In this document: positions 20,791 to 30,600 of the stretch, piece by piece
Numbering within the stretch: the first letter of the stretch is position 1
How the letters are laid out: each line of letters begins with the position of its first letter
Source of the DNA: Phytohabitans houttuyneae
GTDB lineage: Bacteria > Actinomycetota > Actinomycetes > Mycobacteriales > Micromonosporaceae
DNA: 64,000 bases
Reading direction: 5' to 3'
Assembly (NCBI RefSeq): GCF_011764425.1
Contig: NZ_BLPF01000002.1
Coordinates: forward strand, 1,674,997-1,738,996
Notes under the pieces: generated by a model
Databases searched by the model: none
The model's input: the letters and a program-made list of their open reading frames with translations, nothing else
What the model was told of the DNA's origin: nothing
Position numbers and translations under genes: made by a program

Positions 20791-21125
20791 CGCCGGCCGC
20801 CGCCGCCCGCTGCCCCACCCAGCGCGACCCGGATGATCTACCACCGTGGGACGGAATGCTTTCGATGGCCGGACCTGCGGGCGTAGGTCGTCGGCCAGCA
20901 GCAGCTCTTTCTCGTCGGGCGCTTGGCGTACCGCGGGGGTTGTACGGCGGCACGCGGCTGCAGCACAGGTTGTAGCCGCATATCAATCCGCTGCTGGATG
21001 CGTTCATGTCAAACCACTCATTAACGTGGCGTGAGGGCGTGAAGAACGGGAATGCGCATTTCAAACGCTACAGGACCGTGCACGGTCAACTCCTCATCTG
21101 AGTCATTTCCCCTAGGAGGACTCTC

Positions 21126-22865
21126 TTGTCTCGAGCTCAACTGCGGTCAATGTTTATGTCCACTCTCACTGTGTCGATCGCGTTCGTCACGGCACTCGTG
21201 GCTCTGGTCGCGGTGCAAGGTCAGCGGGTCGCACGCGCCGCGCCGCCGGCCGCGGACCATTTCGTGCCGCTCAGCCCCACGCCTTTGCTCGACTCCCGCA
21301 ATGGCACGGGGACCGCCGCGGCGGGCAGGATCGCGGCCAACGCCGCGGTCACCTTTCAGGTGGCTGGCCGGGCCGGCATCCCGGCTTCGGGTGTATCGGC
21401 GGTGGCGCTGAATGTCATCGCGATCAATCCAGCGGCGTTCGGGTGGCTGACCGTCTACCCCTCCGACGTTCCCACCACAACCTCCACCCTGACCTACAGC
21501 GCCGGCGAGACAGTGGTGGTCGAGGACTTCACCCGCCTCACCTCCACCGGTGCGATCACGATCAAGAACAACGGTTCCGGTGACGTCCATCTCGCGGTTT
21601 CGGCCGACGGGTACTTCCTGGCCGCCTCCGGCACGGCCGCCGGCAACGAGTACTACCCGGTGAGCACCGAATACCTCTACGACACCCGACCGGCGCACAG
21701 CACGGGGTCGCCGGCGAGGACGACGCCCATCCCGGCGAACTCCACGGTCACCTTCGCCGTGACGGGGCAGAAGTCCATTCCGGCAAGTGGCGTCAGCGCC
21801 GTGGCCCTCAACGTGGTCGCCGCCCACCAGACGGTGGCCAAGGGCTGGCTGTCGCTCTACCCTTCCGACAAGCCCGATCCCATGGTGTCCTCTGTGGACT
21901 ACAATCCGAACGAAGGCAGCAGCAGCCTCGAGGTGGTCCCGCTCACCGGCACCGGCCAGCTCAAGCTGACCAACCATGGCGCGGCGGAGGTCCACGTGTC
22001 GATCACGACGCGCGGATACTTTCTGGGCGCTGCCGCCGGTGACGGCTCGACATACAAGCCCGCGGCGACGCAGATCCTGCTCCAGACGCTGGACGGCACC
22101 GGCGTCGAGGGTGGTGGCACTCAGCCGCTGGCGGCCGGAGCGACGATCGCCTTCGACGCGACCCGCCTCGCGGGCGTCAGGCCGGACGAAGTAACCGCCG
22201 CTGGGATCAACATCAATGCGCGCCAGCCGACCGCGCAGGGCTGGCTGTCCGTGTACGCGGCCGATGCGGAGGACCCGAGTATCTCCAGCGTCACCTTCGA
22301 CTCGGGTGGCGAATCAACCCATGGCTTCGACCTGGCGATTCCCGACGCGACCGGAAAGCTGAAGATCACAAACCACAGCAGCGGGACCGTTCACCTTCAG
22401 GTTTCCACGCGCGGCTACTACATCGAGCTCGACGATCCGGACAGCAGCCCGGAAACAGTCGAGGCGATCAGCGCGGAGGATGCCGAGGTATATACGGCGG
22501 AAGACGGCGCTTCCGTTGCCGCCACCTTCCGTGACATCACCAAGTCGGCGTCCTGCACGTACGGCTGGGCTCGGATCACTTACCGGAAATACAGCACAGG
22601 CTCGGTCAAACTCCGCTGGGTGGAAGGCCACGTCTACCAGGTAACTGGATGGAATGGTGGCCAGTTCGACACGTGGCGCGGCCATGGCGGAGCCACGACT
22701 TACTGGTTTGCCGATACGTATCTCGACGATGCCACCTGGAACGACAACCAGATCCCTGACCGTTACCCAAGCGTCAGTAACGCCAAGCCTTATGTAAAGT
22801 TTCAGGCCGGCATAACGAAGGCGTTTGTGACCTACAAATGCAAGGTGTACATCCGCATGACGTGA
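21126..22865 (+). CDS. Secreted protein with three beta repeats and a unique C-terminal domain
   Basis: A 579-residue protein starting at a TTG six bases after a consensus AGGAGG (21114-21119), which decides the start. A signal peptide (TLTVSIAFVTALVALVAV) ends near the ARAAPPA cleavage region. Residues about 45-435 comprise three tandem repeats of about 130 residues. Each has a first strand like LLDSRNGTG, a central SGVSAVALNVIA and a last strand like HLAVSADGYFL. The same repeat type closes the DNRLRE/LamG protein at 8040-12851. The last 130 residues form a distinct domain with two Cys (TKSASCTYGWARI and VTYKCKVYI), likely disulphide-linked, with many aromatic residues. I do not recognise it. 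The protein is extracellular, perhaps wall- or polymer-binding. A strong hairpin follows the stop. Confidence 0.8.
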   Translation: MSRAQLRSMFMSTLTVSIAFVTALVALVAVQGQRVARAAPPAADHFVPLSPTPLLDSRNGTGTAAAGRIAANAAVTFQVAGRAGIPASGVSAVALNVIAINPAAFGWLTVYPSDVPTTTSTLTYSAGETVVVEDFTRLTSTGAITIKNNGSGDVHLAVSADGYFLAASGTAAGNEYYPVSTEYLYDTRPAHSTGSPARTTPIPANSTVTFAVTGQKSIPASGVSAVALNVVAAHQTVAKGWLSLYPSDKPDPMVSSVDYNPNEGSSSLEVVPLTGTGQLKLTNHGAAEVHVSITTRGYFLGAAAGDGSTYKPAATQILLQTLDGTGVEGGGTQPLAAGATIAFDATRLAGVRPDEVTAAGININARQPTAQGWLSVYAADAEDPSISSVTFDSGGESTHGFDLAIPDATGKLKITNHSSGTVHLQVSTRGYYIELDDPDSSPETVEAISAEDAEVYTAEDGASVAATFRDITKSASCTYGWARITYRKYSTGSVKLRWVEGHVYQVTGWNGGQFDTWRGHGGATTYWFADTYLDDATWNDNQIPDRYPSVSNAKPYVKFQAGITKAFVTYKCKVYIRMT

Positions 22866-22884
22866 GCGGGTAATTCGCGGGCAT

Positions 22885-22920
22885 TGGGCTGCTCTGGGCG
22901 CCACTGCCTGGAGCAGCCCA
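22885..22920. terminator. Bidirectional terminator hairpin
   Basis: TGGGCTGCTC (22885-22894) pairs perfectly with GAGCAGCCCA (22911-22920) in a 10-bp stem with a 16-base loop, between the stops of two convergent genes (22865 and 22938). Confidence 0.7.
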
Positions 22921-22937
22921 CCGTATCGCGGTCTCCG

Positions 22938-25900
22938 TTATCGCTCGTTCGAGGGTCGGGGGCAGTCGTCCGGCCGCGACTCGTCCGGCAGGTAGGTGAT
23001 GCGCTCCTGGCGGGTGAGGTTGCGGCCGATCGCGTGGCAGATCTCGGCGACTGCGGTGGCGGCGTCCGGTATCGGGACGCTCCACAGCTGGACGCCTTCG
23101 CTCCCGCCCGCCGTGGCGATGGTCTTTCCGTCCGGGCTGAACACCACTGTGGACATGGAGTTGGGGGCTCCGGTCAACGTGGCTCTCGGCCGGGTGGTGG
23201 ACACGTCCCACAGGCGCAGGGTCCCGTCGCCGCTGCCCGTGGCGAGGGTGCGACCGTCCGGGCTGAACGCCATCGACGTCATCGCGCTGTCCAGATTGAC
23301 ACTGCGGGCCAGGACAGCCCGAAGCCGGCCAGTCTCCACATCCCACAACCGGGCACCGTCGAGGTTAAAAGTGGCGAGCGTACGGTTGTCCGGGCTGTAC
23401 ACCACCGACACAGATTGGGCGGTGTGCCCACCCAGGACCGCCTTTTCGGCGCCTGTGGCCGCGTCCCGTATCGTTGCGCGGCCCTGACGGGAGCCGGTCG
23501 CCATGGTACGTCCGTCAGGGCTGAAGGCCACCGACACCACCTGCCCGAAGTCACCTCGCAAGGTGGTCTTGGCCTGTCCGGTCCGCGAGTCCCACAACAA
23601 GATGGCGTCCTCCCGTCCGCCGACGGCGAGCGTACGCCCGTCCGGGCTGAAGGCCATCTCCGGTATGAAGCGACCACGCAGGCTCGCGATACGACCCGTG
23701 ACCGAGTCCCACAGCCGTACGCCGCCATCCAACCCGATGAGGGCCAGCATCCGGCCGTCCGGACTGAACGAGACTCGAAGCACCTCGTCGACGCGACCGT
23801 CCAGCGCGCTGGCCAGCGGCCGGCCGGTGGCCGGATCCCAGAACCGCACGGCACCCTCGGGCGGGCCGGTGGTGGCGAGCGTGCTGCCGTCGGGGCTGAA
23901 CGAAACCCCGTGCGCCGATGCGGTCTCGCGGCTCGGCAGGACGGCGCGGGGGCGGAGCAGGGTGAGCTTCCACAGCCGCGCGGTGTGGTCGTCGCCGGCG
24001 CTGGCGAGGGTCAGCCCGTCGCGGCTGAACGCCAGCGAGTTCACGATGCCGGCGTGGCCGTGCAGCTGCACCCGCGGCTGCCATGTGGCGGTGTTCCACA
24101 GGCGGAGGAACCCGTCCGTCGTAGCGGCCGCGAGGGCGGCTCCATCGGGGCTGAAGGCCAACGCGCTCACCTCGGCGGTGTGTTCGTCCGTTTCGGTGCG
24201 CAGCTCGCCGCTGGCTAGGTCCCACACCCGCACGCTCCCGCCGGCGCTGCTCGCCGCGAGGCGACCGTCCGGGCTGTAGACGATCGCCGCCGCGTCCTCG
24301 AAATCCACGTGCGCTACCGCTCGGGGCCGCCCGGTCCCGATATCCCAGCGGCTGGTGTCGCCGTCCCGGCCGCCGGCGACGAGCGTCCTCCCGTCCGGGG
24401 TGAACCGCAGGGCGAAGGCCCCTTCACTCCGGCGATCGAAGACTCTCCGCAGCCGGCCGGTGGCCCCGTCCCACAGGCGCACCCTGTCGTCCCCGCCGGT
24501 GACGAGCGTGCGCCCATCCGGGCTGAAAGCCACCGACGGAGTTCCGACCGGCCCGCCCGGCAGCGTGGCTCGGGTCAGTCCGGTGGCGACATCCCACAAC
24601 CGCGCCGGGCCGCCCACCCTGCCGACGGCCACCGTCCGCCCGTCCGGGCTGAAAGCGATTGACGACACTGCGCCGGTACGGTCGGCGAGAACGTGGCGCG
24701 AACGCCGGGTCGCGACCTCCGTCAGCCGGACGGTGCCGTCTTGATCGCCCGTCGCCACCGTGCGGCCGTCCGGGCTGAGAACCACAGCGGTCACCGCGGA
24801 TCCGTGTCTGGTCAGGCTGCGATACTGCGGCAGCGCCGCGGCGGCGTACACGCTGTGGGTGGCCTCCGCGGTGGGGCTTGTCCGGTAGGCGCGGACGGCG
24901 AGCAGCGCGGCTAGGTCGGGGTCGCTGCCGATCAGGCTGTCCGATGTGGCGGCGATCAGCCGGGACAGCGCCACCCGCTGCGAGGCCGCGGCGTTCTGCC
25001 GCTGCCAGAAGGCCACGTTGGTGGCCACCAGAGCGGCCACCAGCAGGCCGACCAGCACCGCGGTGAGGCGGCGGACGCGGCGTTTGCCGGCTTTCTGGCG
25101 CCGCTGACTCGCGACCACGAACGTCGCGGTGTCCGCCGGCAGGCGGCGCCGCGCCGACCAGTCCAGACCATCCGCCAGCAGGCTGCCGGAGAGCAGGTCG
25201 TCCGGGTCGCGGCTGGCGGCCCACCGGGCATGCTGCTCAGCGGTGCGGCGCAGCCAGTCCTGGAACCGGTGATCCTGGCCGACCCACTCGCGCAGCCTGC
25301 TCCAGTCCCGGATCAACGCCTCGTGCACCAGTTCGGCGACCGCGACGCCGTCAGTACCCTCGAAGTCTTGATTGGTGGCGCGGACCGTGCGGGTCGTCAC
25401 GACCCGCTGCGCGGTCAACGCCGCGAGGACCGCGTCCGCGTCCGCGGCCGCTTCGCCGTCGGTCGCCAGGTCGCGCAACACCGGCAGGGGTACCTGTTGC
25501 CGCACCGCCGGAATGTGGTGGACGTCGTCGGCGGGACGCACCAGGGCGGTGAGCATCCGCCGCGCGATGCTGTGCTGCTCGGCCGGAAACTCGTCGACGA
25601 CGGCGTCACACCAGGTCGCCACGCTCCCGGCGACGCCACCGGCGCGCTGGTACGCCTCGTGGGTGAGCCAGCCGTCCCGGCGCCGCCGCCACACCTGCAG
25701 CAAGGTCAGCTCCAGCAGTGGCAGCACGGTGACCGGGGCCTGTCGGGCCGGAGCGGTCCTGGTGTCGGCGGCCAGCACGTCGGCGACTATCCGTTCCGCG
25801 AGCCCTTCCTGGCAGCGAAGTCCCACGTCCGCGGCCGGTTCGACGATGATGTCGCGCAGGTCCTGGACGCCCAACGTGGCGGGCACGTTGACCAGCCCGC

Positions 25901-26714
25901 TGCCCAACGCGTCCAGCAGCTCAGGGGCCAGCGCCGCCAGGCGGGGGTAGAAGTCGTCGCGCATCACCAGCAGCACGCGGCCGGACTGAGCGCCGATCAG
26001 CGCGGTCAACCGGTCCAGCACCTTGTGCGCGGCCTCGCGGTCGCCGTCCGGCGCGGTCAGCAGCTCCTCGAACTGGTCGACGACCAGCAGACCGTCGACC
26101 GGCTCGGCCAAGCGGGCCGGCAGGCCCGGCCCCGGCCCCGGCCTGGTCAGCGCCGTTGGCCACAGGTCACTGCCGGGCAGCCCGCCCGCCGCCAACGCCG
26201 GCAGCACCCCCGCGGCGACAAGCGACGACTTGCCCGCCCCGGACGGCCCGAGCAGCAACAGCCCGCGCCGCGGACCGGCCAGCGCGGCAAGCACCCGCTG
26301 CACCGCGTCGGCCCGGCCCTGAAACCAGCCGGCATGCTCGGCGGTGAATGCCTCCAGCCCCCGATAGGGGCACACGTCCGGGATGCCGGGGTGGACCGCC
26401 GAGGCGGCGGCGGGCAGCCGGTCGGCCGTGACCCGCTCCCACGCCGTAGCCCAGGCGCCGGCCTGGGCGGGATCCACACCCAGCGCGAGCACCACGCGGT
26501 CCAGCACGTCCAGTGGCATCACGGTCCGGCCGGCCAGGTAGTTCGCCAGGCTGCTCCTGGGCACTCCGGTCGCCGTCGCGAGATCGCGCAAGGACAGTCG
26601 AGCCTTGCCATGGCGGCGCGCGGCGGCCACTCGCAGCCGGTTCAACCGATCCAACAGCTCCTGCTCGGTCGCCGACCCGGCCGGGCCGGGCGCTGCCACC
26701 GCATCCTCAGCCAC
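22938..26714 (-). CDS. XRE-HTH / nSTAND NTPase / transmembrane / WD40 sensor protein
   Basis: A 1,258-residue protein. Residues about 20-85 are an XRE-type helix-turn-helix (LSLRDLATATGVPRSSLANY). CPYRGLEAF (115-123) marks the nSTAND1 NTPase, with Walker A GPSGAGKS at 156-163 and a Walker B LLVVDQFEELL. The usual nSTAND1 C-terminal part ends near AELVHEALIRDWSRLREW. One transmembrane helix (LTAVLVGLLVAALVATNVAF, about 550-570) follows. SPDPDLAALLAVRAYRTSPT-like text then precedes about 14 WD40 blades, each with the xSPDGRTLA signature. The GTG at 26714 has GGGAGG eight bases upstream; the open frame further upstream is antisense to the response regulator. This architecture is common in large actinomycete genomes and its trigger is unknown. 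It has no caspase domain, unlike the three modules elsewhere in the window. Confidence 0.85.
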   Translation of the reverse strand: MAEDAVAAPGPAGSATEQELLDRLNRLRVAAARRHGKARLSLRDLATATGVPRSSLANYLAGRTVMPLDVLDRVVLALGVDPAQAGAWATAWERVTADRLPAAASAVHPGIPDVCPYRGLEAFTAEHAGWFQGRADAVQRVLAALAGPRRGLLLLGPSGAGKSSLVAAGVLPALAAGGLPGSDLWPTALTRPGPGPGLPARLAEPVDGLLVVDQFEELLTAPDGDREAAHKVLDRLTALIGAQSGRVLLVMRDDFYPRLAALAPELLDALGSGLVNVPATLGVQDLRDIIVEPAADVGLRCQEGLAERIVADVLAADTRTAPARQAPVTVLPLLELTLLQVWRRRRDGWLTHEAYQRAGGVAGSVATWCDAVVDEFPAEQHSIARRMLTALVRPADDVHHIPAVRQQVPLPVLRDLATDGEAAADADAVLAALTAQRVVTTRTVRATNQDFEGTDGVAVAELVHEALIRDWSRLREWVGQDHRFQDWLRRTAEQHARWAASRDPDDLLSGSLLADGLDWSARRRLPADTATFVVASQRRQKAGKRRVRRLTAVLVGLLVAALVATNVAFWQRQNAAASQRVALSRLIAATSDSLIGSDPDLAALLAVRAYRTSPTAEATHSVYAAAALPQYRSLTRHGSAVTAVVLSPDGRTVATGDQDGTVRLTEVATRRSRHVLADRTGAVSSIAFSPDGRTVAVGRVGGPARLWDVATGLTRATLPGGPVGTPSVAFSPDGRTLVTGGDDRVRLWDGATGRLRRVFDRRSEGAFALRFTPDGRTLVAGGRDGDTSRWDIGTGRPRAVAHVDFEDAAAIVYSPDGRLAASSAGGSVRVWDLASGELRTETDEHTAEVSALAFSPDGAALAAATTDGFLRLWNTATWQPRVQLHGHAGIVNSLAFSRDGLTLASAGDDHTARLWKLTLLRPRAVLPSRETASAHGVSFSPDGSTLATTGPPEGAVRFWDPATGRPLASALDGRVDEVLRVSFSPDGRMLALIGLDGGVRLWDSVTGRIASLRGRFIPEMAFSPDGRTLAVGGREDAILLWDSRTGQAKTTLRGDFGQVVSVAFSPDGRTMATGSRQGRATIRDAATGAEKAVLGGHTAQSVSVVYSPDNRTLATFNLDGARLWDVETGRLRAVLARSVNLDSAMTSMAFSPDGRTLATGSGDGTLRLWDVSTTRPRATLTGAPNSMSTVVFSPDGKTIATAGGSEGVQLWSVPIPDAATAVAEICHAIGRNLTRQERITYLPDESRPDDCPRPSNER

Positions 26715-26843
26715 CGCACCACCCTCCCACAGGGTGTCCAGGGTTGACCGTGGACGTCCACGACCGCCACAAGGCGCCGCCGCGGTTGCCATCCTCTCCG
26801 CACGTCGTGTGCTGGAACGGGGTGTGGATGGAAAGGAACGGGG

Positions 26844-27536
26844 GTGTGGATGGGAAGCAACGGGGAGCCCACGCGGGTCGTCGTCGTGGATCCGCAGGTC
26901 CTTGTCCGGTCGGGTCTGGCCGCGTTGCTCGGCGCCGCGCCCGGCATCGATCTCGTCGGTGAAGCCGCCACCAGCGAACAGGCGATGGACCTCGTCGCGA
27001 CCGCCCGCCCCCAGGTTGTCCTCATGGACATCCGCGTACCGCGCATCGGCGGTGTCGCCACGACCCGGCAGATCGTCGCCGACGGTAGGGACGACCGGCC
27101 CCACGTCATGATCCTCGCCGACGTGGGCCTGGACGACCACATACCGGACGCCCTCCGTGCGGGAGCCAGCGGGTTGCTGCACAAGGACACCCCGCCCGAA
27201 CGGCTGCTGGCCGCGGTCACCACCGTCGCCGCCGGCAACATAATCGTGGCGCCACCCACCGTCCACAAGCTCATCGACTCCTGTACCTCCGCCGCTCCCC
27301 ACGATCTGTCGGTGCTGACCGAGCGGGAACAAGACATTCTGCGGCATGTCGCGAAGGGTCTGTCCAATATCGACATCGCTACCCGGCTCGCGATAGCTGA
27401 GGGCACCGTCAAGACCCACGTCAACCGGGTGATGGCCAAGCTGAACGTCTCCAGCCGGGCCAAAGCCGTCGTCATCGCGTACGAATCCGGACTCGTCACG
27501 GCTCGATTTACGCGGGACCAGGGACCGAGCCGGTGA
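26844..27536 (+). CDS. NarL/LuxR-type response regulator, orphan
   Basis: A 230-residue two-domain regulator. The receiver domain (residues about 10-130) has the phosphoacceptor Asp62 in VVLMDIRVPR, an acidic residue in VVVVDPQVL and the conserved Lys in LLHKDTPPE. The LuxR-type HTH (about 160-222) reads LTEREQDILRHVAKGLSNIDIATRL with KTHVNRVMAKL. An AAGGA sequence lies about five bases before the GTG at 26844; an ATG at 26850 is the alternative start. No kinase gene adjoins it, so its partner is elsewhere. It is divergent from the nSTAND sensor gene and may be co-regulated with it. Confidence 0.85.
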   Translation: MWMGSNGEPTRVVVVDPQVLVRSGLAALLGAAPGIDLVGEAATSEQAMDLVATARPQVVLMDIRVPRIGGVATTRQIVADGRDDRPHVMILADVGLDDHIPDALRAGASGLLHKDTPPERLLAAVTTVAAGNIIVAPPTVHKLIDSCTSAAPHDLSVLTEREQDILRHVAKGLSNIDIATRLAIAEGTVKTHVNRVMAKLNVSSRAKAVVIAYESGLVTARFTRDQGPSR

Positions 27537-27639
27537 TCGACGAGACCGTGACGACGGTGTTGCCGAGCGCGCTGGGCAGGGTCGCGCCGGCGACTGTTTC
27601 CGGTCTGCCAATGGGTCACCTGCGTCCACGCGGTACGAG

Positions 27640-27673
27640 GGGAGGCGGCGCGCCCGCGGGCACGCCGCCTCCC
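27640..27673. terminator. Bidirectional terminator hairpin
   Basis: GGGAGGCGGCG (27640-27650) and CGCCGCCTCCC (27663-27673) make a perfect 11-bp stem with a 12-base loop, seven bases before the stop of the convergent gene ending at 27680. Confidence 0.65.
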
Positions 27674-27679
27674 GCCGCG

Positions 27680-30600
27680 TCAGCTCATCGGCTCCACCCA
27701 GATGTTGCGGTAGAACAGGTTCGCGCCCGGATCGCCGTGGTCCTGCAGCCGGATCGGGCCCACGGAAGGCCCTTCCGCCGCGCCGTTGCCGGTGGGCCCG
27801 TCGATCTGGACGTTGTTGTGGACGGTCACGCCGTTCCACACGACGGTGACGCGGGCGTTTTCCGTCTTGGCGCCGGAGGCGTTGAAGCGGGCGGCGCGGA
27901 ACGTGACGTCGTACGTCTGCCACGTCTGCGGTGCGGTGGCGGCGTTGACCAACGGCGCGATCTTGCCGTAGATGGAGCCGCACTCGTCGTTGGCCAGCGT
28001 GGTGTCGCCGAACGAGTCCAGCACCTGCAGCTCATAGCGGTCCTGCAGGTAGATCCCGCTGTTCGCCCGCGCCTGCCCGGTGACGTCCGAGGGCAGGTTG
28101 GGCAGCCAGAACTCGATGTGCAGCCGGAAGTCGCCGAAGGCCTGCCGGCTGCGGATGTCGCCGCCGAGCACCTCGACTCCTCCGTTGCCCAGCGGCCAGG
28201 TCACCGCGCCGCCGTTGCTGCCCACGAAGTTGTTCATGTTGGTCCCGTCGAACAACACCACGCGTCCGGGGTTCGTGGCGGTGCCGTACGCCTCGAACTC
28301 GTAGATGCGTGCGGCGGTGTCGGTGGTGCTTGTCGGTGCGGTGATGTTGAGGCGTATGTACCGTGCCTGGGTTGCGGTGATGCTGTGTGTGGTGGTGCTT
28401 GCCGTGTTGCCGGTGACGGTCGCGACGGTCGTCCAGGCGGTGCCGTTGGTGCTGACCTGGATGGTGAAGTCGCGGGTGTTCCAGGCGGTGTTCTCGCCGC
28501 CGGCGCCGGCGTGCTTGACGACGAACTGGCTCACCGTCTGCGTCGAGCCGAGGTCGACCTGCAGCCACTTGGTCGTCCCCGCCGAGCACCACTTGTCGGT
28601 GTTGCCGCCGGTGGTGCTGCCGTTGACCGCCTGGGCCGGGCCCTCGGCCGCGCCGCAGGAGCTGTCCGCGGTCGCCGGCTTGCCCAGCGCCAGGTTTGTC
28701 GTTGGCGGCGCGGCACCGCCGTACGCCTCGAACTCGTAGATGCGGGCGGCGGTGTCGGTGGTGCTTGTCGGTGCGGTGATGTTGAGCCGTATGTACCGTG
28801 CCTGGGTTGCGGTGATGTTGTGTGTGGTGGTGCTTGCCGTGTTGCCGGTGACGGTCGCGACGGTCGTCCAGGCGGTGCCGTTGGTGCTGACCTGGATGGT
28901 GAAGTCGCGGGTGTTCCAGGCGGTGTTCTCGCCGCCGGCGCCGGCGTGCTTGACGACGAACTGGCTCACCGTCTGCGTCGAGCCGAGGTCCACCTGCAGC
29001 CACTTGTTGGTGCCCTGCGAGCACCACTTGTCGAGGTTGCCGCCGGTGACGGTGCCGTTGACCGCCTTCGCCGGGCCCTCGGTGGTGGCGCAGGAGCTGT
29101 CCGCGGTGGCCGGCTTGCCCAGCGCCAGGTTGGTGGCCGCCTGCTGGCCCGGGATCGCGTTGAGCGTGTACCAGACCTCGGTGCTCCACAGTGACTGGCC
29201 GTTGGTGGCGGCGAACGGCTTGGGCGAGCGGATGTGCACGACCCGGCCGGCCTTGAGGCCGTTGATCGCCAGGGTGACCTTCTTGCCGTCCGCCGACAGC
29301 GTCGCCGAGCTGACCGCGAGGGTCTCCTCGTCGACCTTCGGGCCGCCGTAGGCCGCGGTCGGCACGTAGCGCCACTGCTTGACCCGGTACTTGGTGGCAA
29401 GCGCGGTGGCGGTGGCGGTCGACAGCGGCTGGGTGTACTCGATCTCGAAGCCGCCCGGCAGCGCCCGCATCGCCAGCATGTCGAACGGGTTGCTGCCGTT
29501 GGGGGTCAGCTTCTGCAGCCCGTACGTCAGCTTGCCGGTCTGGCCCCAGTTGCCGCCCGCGCCGAGCCCACCGACGTAGATCGCGCCGTCCGGGCCGAGG
29601 TTGACCTCGGAGACGCCGGCCTCCAGGCCCTGGGTCATCCGGAACAGGGCGCCCTGGTACTCGCCGTTGACCTTCTCCAGGAACGCCCGCTGCAGGCCGC
29701 CGTACGTGACGTCGCCGATCACGAACTGGCCGGCGAACGTGCCCGAGGGCAGCAGCAGCGGCGTGCTGGGCGAGTTGGCGATCTCGTTCTGCGGCATCCA
29801 CAGCACCGGCGGGGTCGCCGGGTTGGCGTCGAACGGGCCGGCCGGGTTCATGTAGTGGTTGAAGAACCGGTCCTGCTTGATGTGCAGCAGTTTGGACGAG
29901 GGCAGCCAGCCGCCCTGGTTGTCGGTGACGAAGATGCCGTTTTCCGGACCCCAGCCGATGCCGTGCGGGGTGCGCAGGCCACCGGCCATGTAGGTCACCG
30001 CGCCGTTGGAGCGCTGGATCCGGATGGTGGTGCCGCGGTTCGGCGCGGGCTGGGGGTTGGTGGTCGCGCCGCCGTAGTCGATGCCCACGGAGAGGTTCAC
30101 GTAGAAGTACCCGTCCCGGTACAGCAGGCCGAACGCGAACTCGTGGAAGGTACCGCCGTAGGGCCAGGTGGCGACCGTGTCGTACCGGTCGGCGACCTCG
30201 TCGCCGTTTGTGTCGACGAGCGCTGTCAGCCGCTGCTTCTCGGCGACGTACACGGTGCCGTCGACGATCTTCAGCCCCATGGGCTCCTTGAGCGCGCTGC
30301 CTATCCGCTTTGTCGTCACGTTGCCGGGACTGGTGCTGCCGCCGGTGTTGCCGAGGATCCACACCTCGCCCGCCTGCGACGTACCGGAGTCGTCGCTGCC
30401 GCCCCAGGTGCTGATCACCAGGCGGCCGTCCGGCAGCCAGTCCATGCCGGTGACCTTCGGCTGGAAGGTGCCGGGCCGCAGGTTGGTCAGCGTGTACCCG
30501 GGGTGGACGCCGGTCAGCTGCAGGCCGTCGCCGGGGGAGTCGCCGGCGCCCTCGCACTCCTTGCGGCCCGGCGCGGTCACCCGCACGACGCCGGCGTCGG

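Noticed and set aside
26715-27983. Upstream extension of the nSTAND gene
   Set aside because: It lies antisense to the response regulator, and a GTG with a good ribosome-binding site exists at 26714.
28032-30557. 841-residue shifted frame inside the PA14/dehydrogenase gene
   Set aside because: Arg-rich translation of the wrong frame; the other frame contains all domain motifs.
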